This document shows positions 56,449-64,000 of a stretch of 64,000 nt of DNA, in pieces. Under the pieces are notes generated by a model. The model was not told the origin of the DNA, ran no database searches, and worked only from the letters and a program-made list of their open reading frames with translations. The stretch comes from Cryptomeria japonica. Taxonomy: Eukaryota; Streptophyta; Pinopsida; Cupressales; Cupressaceae. The position numbers and the translations under genes are program-made. Positions within the stretch are counted from its first letter, which is position 1; each line of letters opens with the position of its first letter. The stretch spans positions 233,168,733 through 233,232,732 of the forward strand of contig NC_081414.1 of the NCBI RefSeq assembly GCF_030272615.1. The letters run 5' to 3'.

Positions 56449-57960
56449 GACAATGGTGCCTCTAGACACATCACCAGCTATCGGGGGCATCTTTCAGATT
56501 TAGTGGAGAGGGAGACTAATCTCCAAGTGATTATTGGAGATGATGCATGCTATTCTATGAAAGGATTTGGTGCCACTTCCCTCAACCTTGATTCTAGAAT
56601 CTCCCTTCACCTCAGTGATATTTTGTTTGTACCGAGGATTAGGAGGAACCTTATCTCCATTTCAGCTTTGGAGGATAAAGGTTATCAAGTGGCATTCTCT
56701 GAGGGAAGAGTTCTTGCATGGCCAAAGAAATCCAACATTAAATCTACTCGTGTGATTGGGAATTAGTATGACAGCCTGTATAAGCTTTCCATTCGACTAA
56801 TTCAAGCTCTTCTACATAACATTTCCAGCTCAAGCGAACTGTGGCATAGAAGACTTGGTCACCTACACTTCCGACCTCTTCCAACCTTGGAGAAGATGGT
56901 TAAAGGTATGCCTAAACTTAGTCATGTTCATAATGATACATGTACACTATGGGTAAAAAAACTAAGAGTCCATTTCATAAAAGTGAAAGTAGGTCCAAAG
57001 AAAAATTAGCTCTTGTACATTTTGATTTATGTGGACCCATGTCTATTGCATCTCCAAGTGGTTTCTTCTATTATGTAATCTTCATAGATGACTACTCTAG
57101 GAAGACTTGGATTTATTTCTTAAAGTCTAAAGAATCTGATGAACTCCTAGGTAGATTCAAAGAATTTAAGGCTTTAGCTAAAAACTTATCTGGGAATAGA
57201 ATTAAAGTCTTAATGTCTGACAATGGAGGTAAATACACCTCGAGTAGCTTTCATGATTTATGTGTTGAGGTAGGGATTAAGAGGGATTTTGTGTTCCCTA
57301 CAACCCTCAGCAAAATGGGGTTGCCAAAAGAAAGAATAGATCTATTGTTGAAGCTGCAAAAGCTATGATTCATAATCAGAATCTGTAGACCTTTCTATGG
57401 GCCAAAGCCTCTAGAACAGCCATGTACATTCAGAATAGATGCCCTCAGCAGATTTTGCAAGACATGACCCCAGAAGAAGCCTTTCAAGGATCAAGCCTGA
57501 TATCAGTCACTTGAGGATCTTTGGGTGTCCAGTATATGTACATGTGCCCAAAGATAAGAGAACCAAGTTGGAACCTTCTGGCAAAAGAGGAATATTTGTG
57601 GGCTACAGCGAAGCCTACAAAATCTACATTCCAGGACAGAAATACATTGAGGTTTGTAGAGATGTTACATTTGAGGAAGATGTTGCATTCAGAAAATCCA
57701 AAGGTTCATGCATGGAGATAGATGATGAAGTTCATGAGAATCCTCAAGACATGGACACTGATCATGCCCCTGAGCTTCAGAAGGAGTCTACAAAACCTTT
57801 AGTAGAAGATGATCCAATTTAACCTTTGGATCACTGATGGGCCTAGAGATATTGTTGTGAATCAGAATAGACCCCTTTGGGCAAGGAACACTATGCAGGA
57901 GGCAAAACTATTCGCAGCTCCTAAAGGTACATTCAAAGAAAGTAAAAGACCTTAGAAATT
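56449..57960 (+). pseudogene. Element G protease (remainder) and integrase
   Basis: It resumes after element I with DNGASRHITSYRGHL, so the protease triad is DNG, with Ser replaced by Asn. DDACYSMKG and DILFVPRIRRNLISISAL follow to a stop at 56764. The integrase finger (LWHRRLGHLHF) is near 56840. The core is open at 56940-57368: LVHFDLCGP, VLMSDNGGKY, and in the next frame NGVAKRKNR with Lys (57326-57328) at the catalytic Glu. After the core GCPVYVHVPKDKRTKLEP and GKRGIFVGYSEAYKIYIPG are well kept, then an acidic linker and TAA at 57820-57822. Confidence 0.87.
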
Positions 57961-59570
57961 CTCTAGCTATGTTGCATTGATGTGTAATTTTATTGAGACT
58001 GAACCCTCCATTGTTGAGGAAGTCTCAAATCAGCAAGTATGGAAAGATGCTATGGATGAAGAATATCAATCCATCCTTAAGAATGATGTTTGGGGCATTG
58101 TGCCAAGACCTAACGGAAAGTCAGTTGTTTCTTCCAAGTGGCTATTCAAGATTAAGCATGCAGTTGATGGAAGCATTGAGAAATACAAGGCTAGATTTGT
58201 AGCTCGTGATTTCTCTCAGAAAGAAGGCATAGATTATGAAGAAACATTTGCTCCAGTTGTTCGATATACTTCCATCAGGACCATCATTGCCATTGCAGCA
58301 GCTAAGGGATGGAAGCTACATTAGATGGATGTGAAGACATCTTTTCTCCATGGTGTGATTGAGGAAAAGGTCTACATTGAGCAACCTGAGGGTTTCGTGA
58401 TTCATGGGAAGGAGTCTCATGTATGCAAATTGAAGAAAGCCTTATATGGCCTCAAGTAGGCTCCTCGTGCATGGTATGAAAGAAATGATAGATACTTAAC
58501 GGTTTGGGCTTCTGCAAGAATGATGTTGATTTGAATCTCTACTTCAAGGTATTTAATGTTGAAATGTTAATTTTGGTACTATATGTTGATGACCTATTTG
58601 TTATTGGGGAATATCATCTCATCCTTAGATGCAAGAAGGAGCTGACTTCTGAATTTGAAATGAAGGATCTAGGACTCATGCATTTCTTTCTAGGTTTGGA
58701 AGTATGGCAAAGGCCAAAGGAAATTATTCTGAGTCAAGGGAAATATACCATTGATATCTTGAAGAGGTTTGGAATGCTAGATTGCAAGTCTATGCCTACA
58801 CCCATGGAAACTAACTTGAAGAAATTAAGTGAATTCGCAGCTAGTTCAGATCTTGTGGATCTCTCTATGTATAGGCAGTTGATTGGATCATTGATATATC
58901 TAGTTATTACTAGACCGGATATTTGTTATGCAGTGAGTGCACTTAGTCAATTCATGTGTGAACCAAGACAGATACATCTAGTTGCAGCCGAGCATATCTT
59001 GAGATACTTGTGTGGCACAGTTGGATATGGCTTGAAATATTCTTCCAGTATGAATCTGAATCTAGAAGGCTATTCTGATTCTGATTGGGCAGGGAGTGTT
59101 ACTGATCGGAAGAGCACCTCTGGTTGTTGTTTCAGTTTGGGATCTGCTATGATTTCCTAGTGTAGCAGGAAGCAGTCTTCAGTGGCATTGAGCACCGCAG
59201 AGGCAGAATACATTGCAACATGTATGGCATCTTGTGAAACAGTGTGGCTTCGGAAGCTCCTTGTAGGATTGTTTGGAAAATCATTGGAGCCTACAGTTAT
59301 TCATTGTGATAACCAAAGTTGTGTGATGCTTTCTATCAATCCCGTGTTTCATGATAGATCAAAGCATGTGGAGATCAGGTATCGGTATGTCAGAGATATG
59401 GTGCAATGGAATGCGATTCAGTTGAGGACCTGAGGTCCATCAGCACTGATGATCAGACGGCCGATATTCTCACCAAGCCTCTTGCCCGAGTAATGTTTGT
59501 GTACTTTCGAGACAAGCTTGGAGTTGTGGAGAATGAAGCCCTACCTGAGAGGGAGCCTCAGCATCAGTGA
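57961..59570 (+). pseudogene. Element G reverse transcriptase and RNase H
   Basis: The RT start is open at 57977-58324 (SILKNDVWGIVPRPNGKSVV, YKARFVARDFSQKEGIDYEE). TAG at 58322 stands before MDVKTSFLHG and another TAG in LYGLK-stop-APRAWY near 58457, both where Gln is expected. The frame shifts near 58500. YVDD is at 58582-58593. KDLGLMHFFLGLEVWQR, SLIYLVITRPDICYAVSAL and the RNase H motifs SDSDWAGSVTDRKSTSG, STAEAEYIA and IHCDNQSCVMLS follow. The end, in a shifted frame (QTADILTKPLARV), is at TGA 59568-59570. Confidence 0.9.
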
Positions 59571-59894
59571 TTTCTTGAGATGTACTTTAATGCATTCTTC
59601 TCTATGAGAGAAGTTTGAGGTGAAAGCCCTTGTTCCACCCTCTGCGAGTAGGCAAGGTGGATGTCATGGAAGAAATTCCATGATGTAGCACTTGTGTTTA
59701 TTCACCCTCTGGGCGTAGCTATGGTGAACGTCATGTTGAGATGACGACATCACGTTTCCATGATGGGCACTTGTGTTTATTTGTTTTCCATCCATGAGAG
59801 TAGCCATGATGGACCCACCCTCTAGGAGTAGCCATGGTGGTTGTCACTATGTGACTCAGATCTTGAGAAGGTCTCCTCCCTAGCTAAGAGGGAG
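59571..59894 (+). repeat. 3' spacer of element G with degenerate repeats and polypurine tract
   Basis: The words GGAGTAGCCATGGTGG, GGGCGTAGCTATGGTGAACG and GAGTAGCCATGATGG recur between 59640 and 59850, each followed by a TCATG or TCCATGATG word. This parallels the spacer of element I. AAGAGGGAG precedes the LTR. Confidence 0.65.
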
Positions 59895-60726
59895 TGTTGA
59901 TGTTTGTAGCTAGGTCGGATCCCTTCTAGAGCCGACCTAGCACTTGTAAGTGACTAATTGGCCTATCGGCCTTAGTCATATTTTATGTGCAAATCAATAT
60001 AACTTGGTCTGGCCCTATAATGGGCGATATAACTTGTGAATAGGGCTAACCCTATAATGATTAATGTAACTTGTAAATGAGTCTGACCCTATAATGGGCT
60101 TTGTAACTTGTGAATGGAAATAGGGCTGACCCTATATTGGGCGCCAAGATTAGAAGCATATTATTGTTATTTGTGAAGCCGACCTAAGGTGTATAAGGCA
60201 GCTAAGTTACATATATATTCAGGATTCGAGCAAGCATTAATCATCATCATACACTCACATTCCTTCAGCGAATTATCTTCACAAGTTCAGCAAATTCCTT
60301 CAGCATATAACCAGCGAATTATCTCTCTAGAAGCAGCAAATCATATACTTAAGGCAGCAATCCAATTTCATGAACAGCAAACCAAGTCAGGGGGCAGCGG
60401 ATCACATTCTTGATCAGCGAATTGACTCTGATGATCAGCGCATGGTCTGCAAGAGAGCAAACAGTCTTCTTTGATATTGCAGATAAGTTTATACTACTGT
60501 TCGTGCCCTAGCTCAGAATCATCATACTGCTGTTTCTGATTATATGTTGCTTCAAGTGTTGAAGCAAAGTTGTAAAGACACAAACTGATTACTGTCTAAT
60601 ATAGATTAAGATTTGTTGCTGGGTTTTTCACCTCCAAGAGGGAGGTTTTCCCAGGGTACCCTTGTGTTCTGTGTGTTCATTGTGTGGATTTTTGTTATTT
60701 GCTATCAGTCTGATTAAAAACTAACA
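59895..60726 (+). repeat. 3' LTR of element G (832 bp)
   Basis: It begins TGTTGATGTTTGTAGC and ends AAAACTAACA, unbroken. It differs from the split 5' copy by scattered substitutions (for example GGATCCCTTCTAGAGCC against GGATACCTTCTAGGGCC). It proves that the two LTR pieces flanking F were once joined, with CTACT present once. Confidence 0.93.
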
Positions 60727-60731
60727 CTAAC

Positions 60732-61860
60732 AACACATGAACTCCACCCTACACATAGCAAAAATGGCTAGGTAGCAAGTGAACTCTGCCCAAGGTCAAA
60801 GGAAAAATGTCTTGCCAATGCATGAAGTCCGCCTAAGAAAGGTTGGAGATGTCCTAACAGCAAGTAAACTCCGCCCAAACACCAAGAGGAATGTCCTAAG
60901 GCATGGTGAAATCCACCTATCAAATGAAAGAAATGTCTTAAACAATGCCTAAGTCCGCCACCATGGAGAAGGAAGTGTCTTGAGACATGGCAAAGTCTGC
61001 CTAGGAAATGTTGGAAATGGCATGGTAATGCATGAACTCCACCCAGCACTTAGCCAAAATGGCTTGGTAACACATTAAGTCCGCCAAGGCCAAGAAAAGA
61101 ATGGCTTGCCAACAAGTGAATTCCGCCTAGGAAAGGCTGGATATGTCCCAACAACAAATGAATTCCACCAAGTCTTATGAGGGAATGTCTTAGGCCATGA
61201 AGAAGTCCACCAAGACATGAAGGAGAAACGTCCTAACCAATGGCCAAGTCCACCCTAGGTGGATAGGTAAAAAAGTTTGGCCAAGTATGAAAATCAAAGG
61301 CAAACTCAGCCTATCAAGAAAAGAAAATGTCTTGAGACATGATGAATTCCGCCCAAACACTTAGCAAAAATATCTTGGCAAAACATGAATTCTGCCCAAA
61401 CACTTTGAAAAAAATTTCAACCACATGCAAAGTCCACCCAAGGAATGGGTAAAGAAAGTGGTTAAGTGTTGGCATTTTTGAAGGGAAAAGTCAGAATTTT
61501 GGCTAAGTATAAGGAGATGAGAAAAAAATCCTAAAGTCAAGATGAAGTTCGCCTTGGAAAATTTAAAAGATTCCTATCCACACATGAAGTCCACCCTAGG
61601 TAGATAAATGAGAAGCTTGGCTAGAAGTGAAAGCAAATATGGAAAGCAAAGTAAATTTGCCCAAGTTGAGAAGGAAAAATTTGGAAAACAAAGGCTGAAA
61701 TCAAAATGGAATTCACCTAGGTAAAGAAAGGAAAGTGAAAAAGGTAAAGCAAAATCAAAGGCAAAGGATAAAATTTGCCCAACTATTGAAAGAAAAATGG
61801 AAAGATGATCAAAACAAAAAGTGAAAAGCATGAGGAAATTCGCCTATCTTGGAAGGGAAA
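60732..61860 (+). repeat. Element H leader tandem array, right part
   Basis: Around twenty degenerate units of about 45-65 bp contain TGAA(C/G)TCCGCC or AAGTCCACC, then AGG or AAC, then a run like GAAAATGTCTTG or AAAATGGCTTGG. Some carry CCACCCTAGGTGG palindromes (61251, 61590 region). Later units drift into AAATTCGCC words by 61850. It corresponds in position to the arrays before copies E and F. Confidence 0.75.
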
Positions 61861-62279
61861 GAATTTGAGAAAATTTGGCCAAGTGTTGAAAAAGTTCAAA
61901 ATTGCAAATTTCCAAGACATCTTCCTGGAGAATTTCAAAGCCAATTTCCACACTTGAGGTCAAAGTTGGAGTGATTTAATAAAGAATTTTCCAAACTTAC
62001 AGAACAGCTTTCACTTCAAATCGTCTTGCTTTTTATGCTTTTTAGAGGCAAATGCTTCAATTTCCAAAATTTTCAAAAAAAAATTCACAAGTTAAACCTT
62101 TGATAATTTCTTCAAACTTTGCACTCAAGGATGAGAACAAACATCCAACCCCTTATTGTTTTTTAACTTAGAAAGTTTTCATAATTTTTAGGAGGTAGAT
62201 GTTAGCTCAAGGAGGACTTTCAAGGAAAATTCAAATGAAGTTCGTCAGCAAGGGCGCATAGCTAGAATTTAAAATCACT

Positions 62280-62984
62280 TCAAAGTGGAAGAGGGTTGGT
62301 GATACCAACCTTGGTCATGTTGACTTCAAAGACAATCAGGGAAAGATTGAAGAGAGAAGTAGAAAAGAAAGAAGAATTAAAGAAAGAATGAGCAACTGAG
62401 AAATTATCTCCAACACTTGATTAATCCTATTGCTCAAGGAAATGTAGCGGTTCCCTCCGCTCTCGGCTCTTCCATAGGAAATAGTTGGAGAATTTGAAGA
62501 AATGAAGATGATAGCTAAAGAAACTAAGGAATGGATGGCAAACATCATTTAAGTAGTTGTCACATTCGTGGAAAAATTGATATTAGCATATCGGCAAACT
62601 TCTTCATTGCTATCTAGAATTCAAGACATGGTAGATTGTGGCACCTGATGGAAGGATACTAGCCTACCTTAGAGAGGTTGCTATCAAAGAAGCAATTAGA
62701 GAAAATGAAATGAACATGAAAAAATCTAAAGATCAAAGCTTGAGAATTTCTTCACTTTCACAGGACCGATCCTTAGGCAAAATTTGACTAAGGCATCCAC
62801 CTTCTTTTCCATCAAGGATGCCTTTCAGAAACAGGAACTAGATTGGGAGAATTCTTTTGCCATCTATGCTGATGACTTGGATGTGATCGAATTCAAGATA
62901 AACATGCTGCCACATGTCACAGTGGAAGAGGTTAATCCTCTTGTGTTCAAGTTCATCGAATACACTGCCACAGAAAAGGGATAA
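62280..62984 (+). pseudogene. Element H protein remnant, family of copies E and F
   Basis: Near 62285-62330 the reading KRVGDTNLGHVDFKDNQG parallels F's SIGDTNLGNFNVKKFHE. Near 62640-62710 DGRILAYLREVAIKEAI parallels F's DGTILAYPSEVAINEAF. The open stretch to 62984 (SIKDAFQKQELDWENSF, YADDLDVIEFKINMLPHV, FKFIEYTATEKG) parallels F's last 60 residues. Everything between (about 800 codons) is deleted, so this is an internally collapsed copy. Confidence 0.7.
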
Positions 62985-63901
62985 GAGTGCATTCTTCTAG
63001 AAGAAAGCTCCCTGTGACACATGTCTTTCTTCTATTTTCTCTTGTTGGATAACTATTGTAAACCCTATTCAGGGTGTATGTGTTTTGATCTCGGTCGTTG
63101 ATCTTTGTTTGATCTAGGCCTTTCGTTCATTTCCAAAACTATATTAAAAACCCTCTTCTCTCATTTGTATGGGAGAGATTGGTAAAATTGTTGCTTAAGA
63201 TTACTAAGATAATAAAGTTCATTTGCATTGCTTTGAATCTCTATGTTATCTTGTGGTTGCATGGTTTCATATTTTCTTCAACATAAAATAGAATTTGCTT
63301 TATAAAGTTGTTAAATGAATGCAAGATTTGATAGTATTGGTTGTTGAAATCATTGCTCATACTTTTGATGAACAGATGATTTTTGTTCATTGTGCAAAGT
63401 TAGCCTGAGTGTATTCTATGGATGTTTAACTCCTACTCTTGAATAAATATTGTTCATTATGATGGTATCATTCATAGTATGAAAATTATAAGCACAACCC
63501 TTGAAGATTGCACCCACTTTGTTTTGTTGTTTAAGTTGGAGAACCAAAGCGTGGTTTAGAATCACCCAATCACTACTGTCTCTTAAATTCTTAGGAATAG
63601 TATAGAATTCCTAAATCCTTTCCCTTTTTTATCTTTTTTGAAGTCCAAAATCGAAAATCCAAAAATATAATAGAGTTTTCATTGTGAATGAAATTCTCAA
63701 GTTCCCCTTGGACTACCAGCATACATCACGAAAAGAGCTATATCCAACATTAAAGTCGCTAGTTCGCAGTAAAAACATTGGAATCGACATATGATCTTCT
63801 TTGCAATCTTAGCATATGCGATGATTTTATTCAAGAGAGGATAGAGTGTCTTTTGGGCATCTTTATTCTGTGTTTGGTGTGTCATAAAACACGCACCAAC
63901 A
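62985..63901 (+). other. 3' terminal region of element H
   Basis: It has the order seen in F: a TTGTTGGATAACTATTGTAAACCC start, GATCTCGGTCGTTGATCTT, TCTAGGCCTTTCGTTC, a TATATTAAAAACCCTC box at 63142 and CTCATTTGTATGG. A long AT-rich tail leads to the shared terminus ACCAACA. Confidence 0.6.
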
Positions 63902-64000
63902 GGTTCCATTGTATCGAATGGAAATTTGGAATCCATATATTTGTTATGAGAAGAAACCCTTTCTAAGCGGCATTCACTCATAGAAGGTTTGGAAGAAAAG
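63902..64000. other. Right flank beyond element H; nothing seen
   Basis: About 100 bp of unassigned DNA. If H ends at 63901, GGTTC here is the expected target duplication. Confidence 0.35.

Larger units (their letters stand above)
42816..60726 (+). mobile_element. Element G: Ty1/copia retrotransposon carrying two nested insertions, TSD CTAAC
   Basis: It begins TGTTGATGTTTG and ends AAAACTAACA, flanked by perfect CTAAC duplications (42811-42815 and 60727-60731). It spans 17.9 kb because element F (43420-49369) sits in its 5' LTR and element I (50618-56443) in its protease region. Without them G is about 6.1 kb. The 5' LTR is 42816-43419 plus 49375-49603 (833 bp) and the 3' LTR is 832 bp. The primer site is TGGTATCAGAGCC at 49604, and gag, protease, integrase, RT and RNase H follow in copia order. 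The LTRs look very similar, so insertion is comparatively recent, yet the coding part has stops and frame changes. Confidence 0.93.
60727..63901 (+). mobile_element. Element H, right-hand part: relative of F, interrupted by G
   Basis: It continues the leader array begun at 42590, then has a broken copy of the unknown protein and a terminal region whose end matches the end of F. AAGAGAGGATA...TTTATTCTGTGTT...AAAACACGCACCAACA at 63833-63901 parallels AAGAGAGGATA...TTTATTCTGTGTT...AAAACACATCAACA at 49301-49369. The terminus at 63901 is therefore probable. The left terminus was not found. The five bases after 63901 are GGTTC. Confidence 0.7.

Overview
The window looks like nuclear DNA from a large, repeat-dense, AT-rich plant genome. 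Nearly every coding stretch longer than about 100 codons belongs to a Ty1/copia LTR retrotransposon or its relic. The one confidently named host gene piece is the last exon of a plant F-box/LRR protein of the SKIP1 type. A conifer or other gymnosperm is my guess from the density and depth of decay, but nothing here proves it.

Layout. 1-1412: 3' end of an LTR element that runs off the left edge (a 64-codon ORF end, polypurine tract, then a 945-bp LTR). 1413-2446: old copia integrase relic. 2447-4344: minus-strand LTR and internal stub of element B. 4345-10216: element A, a minus-strand copia element with a truncated 5' LTR, deleted integrase and RT, and a ~1.5-kb foreign insert that begins near a fragment of plastid trnT-GGU. 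10561-15627: element C, copia, TSD AAAAC, with the RT core deleted. 15633-24257: mostly featureless DNA with a Ty3/gypsy chromodomain relic, a gypsy gag relic and a probable solo LTR. 24258-30420: element D, copia, TSD TATGT, with short LTRs and a GC-rich leader. 31187-32515: exon-like pieces of an unrecognised host gene. 33370-33943: SKIP1-like last exon, minus strand.

36700-63901 is the most interesting part. It holds three diverged copies (E, F, H) of a gene-carrying repeat family that I do not recognise. E and F share a tandem-repeat leader, a 5'UTR intron ending just before the ATG, and a long charged, helix-rich protein of about 1,050 codons with no visible RT, integrase, protease or zinc knuckle. 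H keeps the leader and pieces of the protein. F is bounded exactly by TG...CA and a 5-bp target-site duplication (CTACT), so it moved as a unit.

These copies form a nest. H is interrupted by copia element G (42816-60726, TSD CTAAC). G's 5' LTR is interrupted by F (43420-49369). G's protease coding region is interrupted by copia element I (50618-56443, TSD TGATT), a relative of G. Five perfect 5-bp duplications (C, D, F, G, I) fix the insertion boundaries to the base and give the order H, then G, then F and I.

No element appears able to move unaided. All coding regions carry stops, many in contexts that fit C-to-T decay, plus frameshifts and deletions. G and I both carry Lys where the integrase catalytic Glu should be. 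Only D, G and I still show the RT YVDD motif.
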